A DNA stretch of 64,000 bases from Excoecaria cochinchinensis (GCA_947683425.1 CANTUQ010000073.1:11553501-11617500); one strand, 5' to 3'. Shown: positions 40,801 through 53,124, counted from the stretch's first letter. Notes: generated by a model from the letters alone, not told the origin. A program made the numbers and translations.

Positions 40801-43800
40801 CTTCCACCAGAAACTTAGCTTCAATCTGTTGCCGAATCTCTTCTTTCACCTTGTCTGCCCATTCTGGCCTAAGTCTTCTCAGCTTCTGTTTCACCGGCTT
40901 GCGGTCTGGATAAGTCGAAATGGCGTGCTCCGCGACGTTCCGATCGATTCCCGGCATGTCCTCATAGCTCCAGGTAAAGACTTTTTCATATTTTTTAATT
41001 ATTCTCTCAAATTTTTCTCTTTCCTCAAGAGTTATGTTTGATGCTATCAAGATTTATTTCGAATTTTTCGAGGTTCTAAGATTAAATGGGCTAGTATCAG
41101 TAGAATCAATATCAAATATGGATGGAATGTGATCATGATCATGCATGTTGAAATTATCAGAAACATCGCACAAGTAAGAAAAATCATTCATTTCATTAAT
41201 AAAATTATAATTGTCATTTACATCACTAAAAAGTTCAGGAACGAAAAGACAATCTAAACCGGTCTCTTCCTCATCTCCCGCTGGATCTGCCAATGCCGAC
41301 GGTCCTGTATCATCTGGGTTAACCAGAGGCTCTTCATCCACCTCTTGAGCAGCTTCTTCCATCTTCGCTTTTCCTTTGACATGAGCAGCCAATATAGCTT
41401 CGGTCACCACTTCCTCAGGCTCTTCCCTGTCCCAGATAGCTCTGTTGGTCAAGACCTCTTCATCCCAAAAGTCATCAGCTGGCTTGATCATCCCGATGTC
41501 CCAGTCATAAACATCGCTGAATACCTCAAATCCTAGCATAATCCTTCCATCGACTAACTGAGGCTCGGCCTCCCCTGTGTAAGCGCAAAATGCTGTTGCG
41601 GGCACAAAAATTTCCCAAAGGTGGGGAATCTCCTTTGCTGGCTTCACTCCTCTCTGCACTCCTCCTTTATAGCCCAGGCCCTTTCTATCCTTCTGACCTT
41701 TAGTGGCGATGGCCTCTGCCATCCCTTGGGAGTTCTTACCCAATCCAGCACCCGGAAGGAATGCCATCTTCTTCATCATAGCTAGCACTTGTGGGATTCC
41801 TTCTATTGTCCCTTCCTCATTGATCATGGCCACATGGAATCCACTGAAAGGCTGCCTCACTATCTCGAGTATTGACACTTGATTCTCTCTTGCAGCCTTG
41901 ATGGTCACCACTTATCCTTCATGCAGTATCTTGACTATTTGGTGGAGAGTAGAGGGAACACCTCCCAACTTGTGGAACCATGGTCTCCCCAGCAATGCTG
42001 AAAAATTGGTAGGAATGGGCAAGACTACGAATTCTACCTCAGTCTCTACTGGCCCTATCTTGACCAACGCCTTGAAAGTCCCTGAAGCATGCCGACGAGA
42101 ATTGTCATAGGCTGTGATCATCAAATCTGACTTGGCTAGCATGTCCCCTGTCACTCCAAAGGCTGCCATGGCTACTTGAGGGCATACATTAATCGATGAC
42201 CCATCATCCACCATCACACAAGAAGTGTGCTTCTGATTGATTTGAGCCCTAATGTATAAGGGGCGATTGTGGTTACGGCCTTCCGAGGGTAAATTAGCAT
42301 TCGTGAACACCACACTCTCTCCAGCCCCCCCTTTCACCACTTCCAGCAGCTCAGTGGGCGAAATCGTTATAGCCACAGTCGTCACACATAGAGCCTCTAC
42401 CAGTCTTTGCCTATGAGAGGGGTATTGTCTCAGTAAATCCCAAATGGAAATCTGGGCCTTTGTCTTCTGCAACTATTTGACTATCTGTTCTCCTTCTGGC
42501 TCCTTTCCCTTCTCTTTCTGACCTTCCACTGGCTCTTGAGGCGTTGCCACTTCCGGCACTACTCTCCCACTGCGGGTCACCGCTCCTACCTTCATTTTTC
42601 CTTTGCGCTCTTCCGCTTCCTCCTCCTCTGAACCCCACGGGTCAGGAAACTCAGCAGTTTCATCATCATCACTTCCACTCTCACTAGTGGACCAGCAATC
42701 GATCACTGTAGCGGGCATCCCTTTTTCACTTAACTCATAGAGGCTCGTGACAGCAGTGTTTACATCGATGCCGTATAATTCATTCAAGATAAACTCCTCT
42801 GGTAAACTGGATACAATCATTAACACTGGTGGGGGCACCTTGTTATATCCGTCTTTCTTCTGGCCTTCCCTTTTCTCAGGGTCTGTAATCTGCTTTGTAT
42901 CGATCAGGTCTTGGATTGCATGCCTCAAAGCCTTACAGTTGTCTGTCACATGACCCGTGTGCTGATGGTAAGCACAGTACTCATTCTCCTTGTGACCCGG
43001 CATTCCTTGTGTCCTAGGAGGTCTAAGAGGCAATGGCTATAATTTTCCTTCCTTTATCAGCCTTCTCAGAACCCATGACAAGGATCTCCCCAAGTTTGAA
43101 AAATGTCTCGTGATTTCGTCAGCAGCAGACACCTCAACCGTTCTTCTGGTGCTACCGCTGGGACCCACAGGCCTACTTGCCCCCTGGCTACCATTCCCCC
43201 TCTTGGCATAGCTATCACTGTTTGCTCTTCGGGCCAGGTACTCTCCTTCCGCTTCAATGGCTATATCCTTCAAGGACTCCCAGTCTTTTAATCCCTTCAT
43301 CTTCAACCCTTCTCTCAAGTATGGGCTTGCATTCTTGATGAATAATCTAATCTGGTCCTGAGTCTTCGGCTTCCTTCTCATTTCCATCACTCTGTTCCTC
43401 CAGCGAGTTAAGTACTCATGGAAAGATTCTCTAACATTTTGTTGCAGCAATTCTAGATCTTTAAGGGTCACGTCCATCCTCGTATTACAATCGTATTGCC
43501 TCAAGAACTCTTCCGTCAGCAAATCCCAGTCTTCTTTGGTTCTACAGCCAAGACCATGGTACCAATCTATAGCCGGACCAGTCAGACTTAAGCAAAAATA
43601 CACCACCTTTTGTCTCTTCATCAAGGTGGTCCCCTTCATGATCAATCAATATTGCTTCACATGGGCAGTTGGGTCAGAGGTACCATCGAATTTGGGAACA
43701 TCTGGCATTTTGAAATTGTATGGGATCGGATCCTCTCCTTCTAGCTCCTTATCCTCAGGATTCATTCCTTGACCCCTACTCAACATTCGAGCCATGGCCT

Positions 43801-44260
43801 CGAACTTCTCTTCCATTTTCTTCCACATGGTCTCTTCTGACTGGGGCGCCTTTCCCCTTTCTGACACAAAACTTTCCTCATAATCTTCATCCACACGATC
43901 ATCCTCTAACCTCTGAACCGGTCTTCTCCTCTGAACTCCCGATGCTACTAACCTCAAATCCACTGGCGATGGTCGAATCTCTTCTTGCCTCTCTTCTCTG
44001 TCCTCCCCCCATTCATTTTGTCTCATAGGAGGAGGGGGTGGGTCTTGCGGAGTAGCACGCTGGGTTATTGCGGCCAGCATATTCATCATCCGACCCTCAA
44101 ATTCCTCAAATCTTCTACCAACCTCTTCAGCAACCAAAGCCCTAGCGGCATCATTTCCCCTTGGCGAGTTAGCCATCTTTGATACGGTACAGCTGGTCTC
44201 TGGACAGTTCTCTAAGAAGCTCTCCCTTTCTGGTGATTCAGACATGGAAGTTCGGATCAA
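37847..44260 (-). pseudogene. Tat #2 gag-pol, single frame with about ten nonsense codons
   Basis: From 44260 down to the stop at 37847 all coding blocks share one frame (2,138 codons). Gag, zinc knuckle (CAYHQHTGHVTDNC), protease (VDDGSSINVCP; LLGRPW), G-patch-like (GAGLGKNSQG), RT (YVDD in EVYVDDMM), two RNase H domains and integrase (HHCC, D-D-E in DIIGEI, SDNGG and NGAVEA, then WEGPF) follow each other as in Tat #1. Stops are at 43646 (TGA), 43037 (TAG), 42473 (TAG), 41912 (TAA), 41054 (TAA), 40601 (TAG), about 40552 (TAG), 40178 (TAA), 39632 (TAG) and 38150 (TAA). At seven of the ten, Tat #1 has Gln or Trp. No indel breaks the frame. The copy cannot make a full polyprotein. Confidence 0.92.
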
Positions 44261-45065
44261 TCGCCCCGCGGGTCCTCTCGTCCACCTGGGCAGATCTATG
44301 ATGGTTGTAGAAACAAGGAGTTAGAATGATGCATAAGTGCAAATGAAATGCATGATCGTGATATGCAACACCCACAAATCACATACAAGCGGATAGGTCC
44401 TTCCACCCTTATTACTTCCACACACGTGGTCATAGTCTCTTCCCTCGGCAAGATTAGCCCATGGGTCAACAGGGAACCCGATGGACACGCATGGTGCGCG
44501 GCGAAAAACCAGCAGCATGACACTCCTAAACTAATGCACAAGCGCATGGGAAATGGTCATTATGTATTTAAGTAATCCAAATATATCGACGCGGTCCTAC
44601 CGGGGCATGAAAGCCTTTGGCTAGGTAACCAAGCAAGACATTTGGACTCACCCAATACATAAGGACCCATACAGCAGGCACGGTATTACGGTTCATATTA
44701 CCTAGGGGAAGTATCTATGGCTATTACATGAGTTTTAGTCAAGGGTGGTGTTACTTTAGGTTTACCCAAGCATGGTCCCTGCCAACGGGTCTTAGCTCGT
44801 CGCGAGTGTAATGACCGATTGGGTCTCCATTTTATATACCAAATGGTACGAGGCTTGGGCTGGTGATTATCCTTAACACTTCCCTACATTGAGTGAACAT
44901 AGGGTTGTGCTTCGGGAATGCACCGAGGTTTAGAAAGGACCAATCTAGCATAGTCTAAGGCTCTAATGGGATGTAAATGCAAATTTGAAAGAAAGTGAAT
45001 TTATAAACTAAAATTTAATCATAAATTTTAATCAAGGTATTTTCAAATCAAAGTCTCAAACCAGG
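44261..45065 (-). other. Tat #2 5' leader
   Basis: Homology to the Tat #1 gag N-terminus continues a little upstream of 44260 (…IIDLPRWTRGPAGRL), so the true start may lie nearer 44310. The segment 44764-44930 is the conserved leader shared with Tat #1. The rest is non-coding. Confidence 0.7.
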
Positions 45066-45083
45066 TCCCCAGCGGAGTCGCCA
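45066..45083 (-). other. Tat #2 primer-binding site
   Basis: The coding strand reads TGGCGACTCCGCTGGGGA one base after the LTR, identical to Tat #1. Confidence 0.85.
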
Positions 45084-46870
45084 CTGTGACGCGCGCCGGA
45101 CCCCTATTTGTGGCCTCCCCTCTGACCGCCCGCTTGAGGGCAATCGGGCAAGTGAGGGTCCGTTGACAACTTGTAAGGTATTTACATGTGCGTCTATTTT
45201 GGGCAACAAGGAGGTTTCATGGAGTCGCCACCCAATAGAACATTGGGAAAGTTTGTCTCACCTTAGTGAGCCTAAGACGGCGCATATTTCCATTTTGGGC
45301 AAGCCAAAGGGGTCTTGGAGGCAATCACCCCAATAGAACCTTGGGAACGACCCTTTAACCCTATGGAGCCTAGGATTTATTAAGTCGTTTGACACAAGAG
45401 GTGTCTTGGAGGTCTCATTCCAATGAGTGATCGGATAGATCTCTCGCCTCGTTGAGCCCAAAGACCAGAGCTGGGTTTGGGACTTCTCATCTATTTCTAC
45501 CTTGATTAATTTTACGATTAGATTTTGAATTTATTAATTCGCTCTCTCTCTCTCCACACGATGCAATTCAATTAAAAGCGCACTTGTTCACGTCAAAAGC
45601 GTAATGAATAAATAAATAAATAAATAAAATGTAACAAAAAATGGACTATAAAGATAAATACATTAACACTAGGAGCGAAATACAACTCTAATTTGTAAAA
45701 GTGCGGTACATACATAAAACGGGGAATTCATTTATTTTGAGGACTTTGGTCCTCACATGCACTTATTATAAAAGAAACTAGTTTTTATCGTGATGTTTTT
45801 ATTGGATGGAAAATAGGACGTTGGATCCTTGAGTTTGAAAAAATCCCGATTTTATTTACTATAAAATATTTATCCGTTCTTATTTAACGCGGAATAAAAT
45901 GATTCATTGTGAGCACAAAATAATCAATAAATAAATGAATAAATAAATTATTAAATAAATAAATAAATAAAGGATAAAGAGGTAAACCAAATCGAGTCTC
46001 CCATGGCAAAACTCCTCTTAAGCTCCAAATTATCCCAAAGACATAAAAACAATCTCACAAAATAATCAATAATGTTAATATAAAAAAAATAAAACATTAA
46101 TAAATATTAATGAAAATAAAGGTTAAAATTCAGAACTAAAATAAGAATAAAACTATTAATAAAAGACATAAAAGAAAAGATTTAAAAATAAATAGAAATA
46201 AATAATAAAAAGAAAATGAGGAAAAAGGTTTTGAGAATTGCAAACAGATCCCAGGGACAGCCACTAACGAATGACAGACGGGCGCCGCTGGAAGCGACCG
46301 ACGGATTGGCATGCCATCGTTCATCCGAGAGACGGGCATATCCTGGGATGACCGGCGGGCTATAGCGCGTCACATACGCGCCGTCGCTCAAATGAGCGAC
46401 GAGCGTCGGTGGCCTTATAACCCGTCGGTCACCTCTATTCTTCCCAAAAAACAGTAAAAACTAAATTTTCTCAAACAAAATAATTTTTCAACACAAAAAT
46501 CCAAAAAATAAACAAAATAATTTAAATGAACTAAATGAAATATGTGTCCAGAATATTTACCCTCGGATTTTATCTTTCGGAAGGATTCTTGATGATTCAG
46601 ATGCCGCACGCTTCACGAGAAATGGGTAAAAATCAAGAAAAGAAGAATTTGGATTTTTCTTTCTTGGTTTTCACGAAATGCAAAAATGTTGTAATCAAAA
46701 TTCTTAGAAACTAATCAATTTTAGCTCCTTTGAATTAATTTTGATTCACAAAAATCAAAAATAGAATGGAGAAATCTTGAGATGAAAAAAGAATGCTGGG
46801 AAATGTGTTTTTAGGTAGAAAAATATGCAAATCTGTCCAACTAGCCAACCCCAAAAACGGGTGAAAATAG

Positions 46871-46880
46871 CTTTTTATAG
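46871..46880 (-). promoter_or_regulatory. Probable TATA box of Tat #2 5' LTR
   Basis: CTATAAAAAG is conserved in both LTRs (31728-31737 in the other) and correctly oriented for transcription toward gag. Confidence 0.6.
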
Positions 46881-46921
46881 GCTTTGAATTATCGACGGCC
46901 GTCGAAATCATACCGACGGGC

Positions 46922-46965
46922 GTCGGTTGAATCCTATTTCCTGTTGGAAACAGGATTCAACCGAC
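46922..46965. repeat. 20-bp-arm hairpin in Tat #2 5' LTR
   Basis: Arms begin GTCGGTTGAATCC and end GGATTCAACCGAC, with a TGTT loop and one mismatch over 20 bp. A second, weaker inverted repeat follows within 100 bp. Confidence 0.9.
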
Positions 46966-47319
46966 GGACGTCTGAAGCCCACAAATGGGCGTCGGTTAAA
47001 TCCATTTTCTTATTCTTATAGGAAATCAGATTCTACCGGCGGGCGTCGGAGGACCACGGATGGGCGCCGGGGCTCTCAGTCGAGCGACGGGCATACCGCG
47101 ATCGACGGGCTGGCCGCCGGTGGAGGTAAACTTCCTTTTTTTACCCTGAAACTCCCAATTCTCTTTTTTCTCTTTGTCGTGAATAAAGAAAACATATTTC
47201 TCATGAATCTAGAGGGCCAAAATCCCTGAATCTCAACCGTTCATTCGGACTCGGGCATCGATTTCTTCATCGGGTAATCTCTGATCTGGACTAACTCGGG
47301 ACACGGTGCTTACACCATG

Positions 47320-48830
47320 CCATTATTTCGCATCAAAACACATCAAAATCACATTTTTACATACCTATACCATTCGGCCAACATGTTTATCATGTCATAC
47401 AACACAAATATACCATTTTTATTCATTACACATTAAAATATACCTATGAAATCCTAGACATACCATCCGACCTACATGTTGTCCATGGTATATAATTGAT
47501 TTCTTTTCATTTTAGTCATTCAAAATCTCATTTTTAACCTTCCTAAACATGACTATATGGTTTGATTCAATAAAACATGCATTTTTCACATACTTTATGT
47601 TCAAATATAACCAAAAATCAAACTTTTAACATGGAAAAAGGAGGATATTATATCCACTGACCTCGTTTTCCTGTTCTAGACCTCTTAAGTAACCTTTTCT
47701 TGCCTTAGCTCCTTGAAACACCATGATCTCCTTTATTTTCCTTAAGTGGTCGAATACAATCATTAAAGAAATCACCATAAAGTTGTTTCCTTTATGCTAT
47801 ATAATTACATAAACATACTTTAGACATCCTAAAATACCTATTCGAACCTTTAAACCAATTTAAAAATATCAACTTTACATACATCAATTTAACACATAAA
47901 CTTTTCCACTTATTTTCTTCCACTTTTAGTACTCCAAATGGACTCCAATCACCATCACCAGATTCTGGAGAGGTTTAACTTTGTTTAGGAGGCTTAGATG
48001 TGAGGAGAGATTGGAAGAAATGAAGAAAATTGAGGAAGAATGGAGAAACTTCAATTAGGCCAAAGGGAGGAGGAGTGAGGCGGTTTCTCTAGAGAAATAT
48101 GGTCTTGATGGGTATTTATAGGTGTAATTTGAATCGAACCCATCCAACCAAAGTGGTCCAACCGGTTTGAACCAAAACTTTGATTTTTAGGCCAAATTCC
48201 ACTTGTTAAGGGTAACTATAAGTTCCTAAACTTATCTTTACTCCTAACTAATTCTATCATTCTTAGAATATGAAAAATAGACTCCTTGCAAAATTTTAGG
48301 TCAATCGGAGTCCTTTTCGGGCCCGATTCACTTAAATCGGTCTGATTTGACACTGTTCGATTCTGTCGTAATTCACTACTCTATTACTATCAAAAATTCC
48401 TAAAAATTATTTTAAGCCTTTACACTTCCCACACTACATTATTTTAACTTCATTTACTATTTTTAAAAATTCGGTCAAAGCTTGGTCAACCCTGGTTACT
48501 ATTGAACTGAACTATTGGCTTTTCTTCAGTTTGACTTTTGGGGACCTATTTGACCTTATTTTCACTCTAAATTATACCACCAAACTCCTTCTAATTTATA
48601 CTTTCCAATGATCAATAAAATATTATTCACTACTGATTTCTCGAGAGGTCACCCATTAGGGATTTTTCTAGGCTGAGCACATTTAACCTTATAACTCCAC
48701 TGAATTTCAGGACGTAATTACAAGTATTTTCATACCCAAACCATACTATACACTCTGCAGAATTCACTGATCAGTACTATACCAGTATTCAAGCCATTAT
48801 ATGCCATCTACGGCAATTTGGGCCATTACA
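47320..48830 (-). mobile_element. LTR 'X', 5' portion on minus strand
   Basis: The piece continues 26666-29934 beyond Tat #2: flanking text such as 'accattcggcca' appears on both sides. The right edge is the LTR start, TGTAATGGCCCAAATTGC on the minus strand, which matches the LTR Z start (TATAATGGCCCGAATTG). A TATA box CCTATAAATACC is at 48111-48122 on the minus strand. There is no coding capacity. Total LTR length would be about 4.8 kb without Tat #2. Confidence 0.72.
48111..48122 (-). promoter_or_regulatory. TATA box of LTR X
   Basis: The minus strand reads CCTATAAATACC, followed by a short C-rich, purine-poor stretch. Its place, 710 bp after the LTR start, fits a U3 promoter in a long LTR. 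Confidence 0.55.
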
Positions 48831-49215
48831 CATTTATCTTGCTGACCACCATCCGGCCTGCACGACATACCCTTGCTAACCCCCATCTGGTCTGCAAGAC
48901 ACGTGATCATTGTTATTGAGTTGCAGTGTACTCTACTGCAACTCGATTGATATACAGTATTTATCTTACTGGCCACCATCCGGCCCGCACAGTATACCCT
49001 TGCTAACCCCATCCGGTCTGCAAGGCATGAGATTGTTGTTGAGTTGCAGTGTACTCTACTGCGACTCGATTGATATACCACACTTATCTTACTGGCCACC
49101 ATCCGCCCTGCACGGCATACCTTTGCTAACCCCCATCCGGTCTACAAGGCATGAGATTATTGTCGAGTTGCAATGTATTCTATTATGACTCATTTGGTAG
49201 AAGACTATTTTCTGA
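48831..49215. repeat. 123-bp tandem array, right part (Tat #3)
   Basis: About three units at 123-124 bp spacing ('gta' of the tactctactg or tattctatta block at 48928, 49051, 49175). They carry 'ctggccaccatccg', 'ccttgctaacccc' and 'gagttgcagtgta'. They resemble 26219-26665 but have their own variant ('gattgatatac'). From 49216 to 49547 I see no feature. Confidence 0.85.
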
Positions 49216-49547
49216 TGATGAACTTGACTTTTGAGTCGTGAGCTTATGGTACATTCTTCCTGTAATTTCAAAAGATCTTTGTTAAATTATTGTGTTAATT
49301 GGATTTTCTTAAAGCGTGAACTTTATGTCCTTTATGGTCGTTCATCATTTTTGTTTTTTTTTTTTCTTTTGGTTCGTTATTTTGGTGCATCAGGTTTTTT
49401 GTTTGAAGCAAAAAAAATGAAGCATTGCCAAGAATATACACATTGCTAAAATGAAATTTAACTTTAATGGAATAAAAATTTCACTAATAAAGATATAAAT
49501 TTTGTACAACAACAATAAAAAAATATACAAAACTCCCTGAATACAGG

Positions 49548-51378
49548 CTAGGGAGGTGAATAATCTATAGGCTCTTCAAGATCCTCCTCATTATCTGATA
49601 CTGGGATAGGCTGAGTGCTAGATGAAGATGGTCCTGTCTCGGAGGTAGACGAACTAGTTCTAGAGATAGGAGGCTGACTGCTAGGAGCTGATGGCCCGGC
49701 CCCGGCTGCTGGCCGTGTAGGGATGATGATCGGCGGTGGAGACCATGGTGCTACTAATGGCGGTGCTCGTGAGGCTTGCTGAAACTATATCTAAGCCCAC
49801 CCATCTAGGAAGGGCTGAGCACTAGTCCTGAAAAACCCAAGGGTCTTACTAACCACTTGGCCTAGCTGAGCGAGTGCCCGTACCAAGTCTGAGGTTTGGC
49901 GAACAGATGCATCTTTGATACCCGTAAGCTTGGTCTCTGTTTGCTCCCTTAACTCCCTGATGGATCCAGATATGGTAGGTATGGAAGCCTCTAGCGCCTC
50001 CACCCCAAATCTGAGTGTGGTGACTGGCTCATCCCCCATCTAAACGGCCTCGTCGACTCTCTGAGCTGTTGCTGCTTATGAGGCACTCAACCCATGCCTC
50101 AGCTCCTCTATAATGCTCGCCTGTCCCTCGATGACACTCTCCTACCTATCCAAGCACTTAAGCAAGATCCTATCCCGATACTCCATTCGACACTCCATGG
50201 CGGTAAGGGCAGTGATCACTGCAGAAATAATCTCCTGATGTGTCGGATGAGGAGGTGGCGGCGGACTGGGCTATGATGTCTATGCCTGGGGCTCTGATGG
50301 CAGAGGATCCGTGGATGTAGATTCCCCCGAATGCCCTAGTCGGTTGTATGGATGATATCTCTCAGTCTCGCGGGTCTCACGGCACTGGACCCGTGGTGGT
50401 GGTGGTGGTATAAGGCTCTGAGCTCTCTATGATAGCGACGTACTCAGCAACTCATCCATATCTATCTTTAGGTCCATGTCAAACGGGGTGCGAGGCTGCT
50501 TCTCCTCTGGCTAGGGATACTGCGGAGGCTGCTCTTCCTCCATCTGTGGCTGCTGCTGAGGCTGGCCCTCCTCTGCCCGAGGTTGCTGTGGAGGCTACTC
50601 CTCCTCCTGGGGCTCTCTCGAGATATCCTCATCTGGCTGAAGTGGAGGGAGGCTAAAAAGACGAATAGTCTCCACTACTATGAGCAGTCTATATTCATCC
50701 GGGCGATCTCATACCTGAGTGACCATCCCCATCATCTGAGCAGCTGCCAAATCAATAAAAATGTCCTTGTCGAGTGGGGGCCCAAATCTCCTGGAATCAA
50801 CCCTCAGATGTAACAACAATCTGGTGATCACCCCTCCAGCAGATATGGAAGGGGCTGTCCTTCGCGCCACCCTCACTAAGTTAGCAGTATCTCATGGCTA
50901 ATGTTGAGGCACCAGCTCGCTACCATCACCCATATGCTCCATATCTGCACGCCATTCACCGACTCTGGGTTGCCTTCTCGACCTAGATACGAGCTGGAGA
51001 GGACCCTATGTATATACTATAATGCCTGTGATGAGAGCATGGTCCTCTTCGCTGTATCGTGATCATAGGTTGCCCCTAGTAGTGTGATAGCCTCCTAGTA
51101 GTGAACCCTTTGTAGTGAAGAGTGGCCAAAAACTCCCTTGCAACCTCTAGGTAAGTCTGAAAGGAGGGTCTGAGGAACTCTGCCCATCTTACTGCCTCTA
51201 GTAGTGCGTCAACCTCCTCGAGCATCCCTATGCACTGCATGAATGACCGGGAGATGTATCGACTAGCCCGAAATTAGACACGAGCTAGAATCTGAAACCT
51301 CTTTATGAGGTTTGGGCTCATCCACTCTGGAGCCTTTGGCTCAGCCTGCCCCTAGGGAATATTGCATCTCGGAGGAAT
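49548..51378 (-). pseudogene. Tat #3 sense accessory ORF relic
   Basis: Homologue of 33474-35654 in Tat #2, but with frameshifts as well as stops. The best surviving stretch is 49791-50039 (…REQTETKLTGI…AQPFLDGWA), matching the Tat #2 region just before its C-terminal part. The N-terminal segment is readable near 51100-51378, with ATT where the start codon should be. Near 50400-50650 the frame is Gln/Pro-rich. It is non-functional. Confidence 0.75.
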
Positions 51379-51448
51379 CTTGAAAATAAACAAGTTAGCT
51401 TTGTGTGATAATAGCATGCAGATTAAGCATAATTTCAAAAATTTTGAA

Positions 51449-51572
51449 AACAAATTCGGTAGCATTCCGGCTAAAATATGCCTATCCAAAAAAATTTAGG
51501 CAGCATCCCAGTAAGGATGTGCCTAACCAAAATTTTGGCAGCATCCCGGCAAGGATGTGCCCAACTCCCTAC
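51449..51572. repeat. Three 41-bp tandem repeats with hairpin core
   Basis: Three successive imperfect units around 'ggcagcatcccggcaaggat' and 'gtgcc' form near-hairpins with GGCA…CATCC/GGATG…GCC arms. They lie where exon 1 of the antisense gene would be expected, so they may have replaced it. Confidence 0.7.
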
Positions 51573-51699
51573 ATAAAAAAACAACAATTAGACAGGTCTC
51601 AGGCCCCACAACAATTTTGCCAGTACATAAGTTCTATAAAGTAATTGGCGACTAGTTGAGCAGTTATCTCATACTCCTAACTAATGAAAGGGCAATTTT

Positions 51700-52367
51700 C
51701 TACACTTTACACTAGCTTTTCTTGACGAGAAATGTGTCCTTTTCGATTTTCACATAACACTATGCTTTATTTTTGCTTGGAGTGGATCCTACCCATTCCA
51801 GCAGCTTTTTTTATTATTTTTTTAACGTCTCCTATCTTTCAGGTGTGGCTGTAAGAGAAGCTGAAACTACTATCGAAATCCCCTCCCAAGGTGATTGGCC
51901 AGTACTCGCTGAGACATTTTCTTCCCCGGCAGCGACTATATTCATTCGCATCTCCCGATAAAGGTGTTGCCAGACTAGGTGAGGTGGCAGACGAGGACAT
52001 CAGTTTCATGTGCCATTGGCTCCCTATTTCTGCAGTGACTTTGGATGGCCCTTCGGGGTGTGTCCCGCTGTGTGGGCTCCATGAGGATACTTTTTATATC
52101 GTAGCCCACTGTACTCGACAGTTTGGAGGGACTCAAGAGGTTGTGAGGCACCCTTTGTCCTTTCAGGGTGGCATCTTATCCTTAGCTTTCACTTCCAGAT
52201 ATCATGGCCTCTGGGCACGGCTGCCTATGAAGACCATTAAACCCTCCATCAGGGATTGCTCCTCTGCTTCTACTAGTGCATACAAGAGGTGGGTGCTTAG
52301 CCTCACAGTTGATAACAGGACTCATCGACTCAGGCATCTGGCTGGCGAGAGCAGTACTAGATCATAG
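51700..52367 (+). pseudogene. Tat #3 antisense accessory gene, intron and exon 2 relic
   Basis: Intron-like sequence (about 51700-51842, ending TTTCAG) precedes exon 2 (51843-52367). Exon 2 encodes VWL then a TAA (CAG in Tat #2), then 170 codons open to the stop. The frame is collinear with Tat #2 exon 2 (shared SGCVPLCGL, SAYKRWVLS or its variant, HLAGES). Exon 1 is deleted. Good conservation of this exon contrasts with the broken sense ORF beside it. Confidence 0.75.
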
Positions 52368-52770
52368 TTTTTCAGATTTACATGCATCCAATATTGAATA
52401 ATGTCTTACTTTTTATGAGAGAACTAGAAAATAATAAACAAATGAATTGAATTGTTTATATTTTATTTATTTTGCAAAAATTGTGTACGTCTCAGTATAA
52501 TTTCTGTACACATGATCATCATCTAACAAAGATTCAAAATGCAAAATTCACGTTCAATGTCAGAGTGGATCTCGTAAGCATCAAACTCCTATCGCCAATC
52601 AGCCCTCTCGGGTTTTCTTAAATGGAAAATTTCTCTCGAGCCTCTAATTTTTGCCTAGGGTGCCTTTTTTCTGTTTTCACCCTGGTGAGGCGCCCATTTT
52701 TACCAAGGCCGCCATTTTTTGATTTTCGACCCGCATGGCTTTTATTCTCTTCTTTTGATTGTTTTAGTCT

Positions 52771-53124
52771 TTAGCCGTTGAACCTCTTAAGTCAGTCGAT
52801 GTTAATGGGTTCCTTAAACTCGTTACCATCGCCATCCGTCAGGATCGCTGCTTCCTTGGATAATAACTTCTTAAGGACAAATGGACCTTCCCATGTCGGC
52901 CTGAATTTACCTCGTATGTCTGGATCACCTGGTCTCATTTGCTTGAAAACCAAATCCCCGTCCTACAGCGGGTGCTTTCTGACCTTCTTCCCGAATGATC
53001 GAGCAAGCCTTTTTTAATAGATCTAGTTATGATAATAGGCTCGTAACCTGTTCTCCTCTAACATGTTCAATTGTAGCAATCGTTGCCGGGCCGAATCCTC
53101 TTTTGGAATCTCTGCTTCCATAAC
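52771..53124 (-). pseudogene. Tat #3 integrase C-terminus
   Basis: The minus strand encodes the C-terminal integrase end (FRPTWEGPFVLKKLLSK… to RFNG and a TAA at 52771-52773), with nonsense changes upstream. The frame is cut by the solo LTR and resumes at 56165. Confidence 0.88.

Larger units (their letters stand above)
29935..47314 (-). mobile_element. Tat-lineage retrotransposon #2 with accessory genes, complete
   Basis: This 17,380-bp element on the minus strand has its 5' LTR at 45085-47314 and its 3' LTR at 29935-32147. The target duplication CCATG is at 29930-29934 and 47315-47319. LTR ends are TGTAAGCACC and the GCGTCACA type, a subfamily different from Tat #1. It carries gag-pol (37847-44260 and upstream), an antisense accessory gene (36139-37450), a sense accessory gene (33474-35654) and a tandem 3' region (32270-33060). 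Both long sense frames have no frameshift and are inactivated by nonsense changes only. It is inserted in LTR X. Confidence 0.95.
45085..47314 (-). repeat. Tat #2 5' LTR
   Basis: This 2,230-bp LTR has a TATA-like CTATAAAAAG at 46871-46880 on the minus strand, about 430 bp from the LTR start, which is suitable for genomic RNA transcription. It has GC-richer clusters of 'gacgggcgtcgg' motifs and a hairpin at 46922-46965. Confidence 0.94.

Noticed and set aside
26666..48830. Proof of LTR X insertion by a target duplication
   Set aside because: The flanking five bases CAATC and CATTT do not agree, so I describe LTR X only from its ends and homology.
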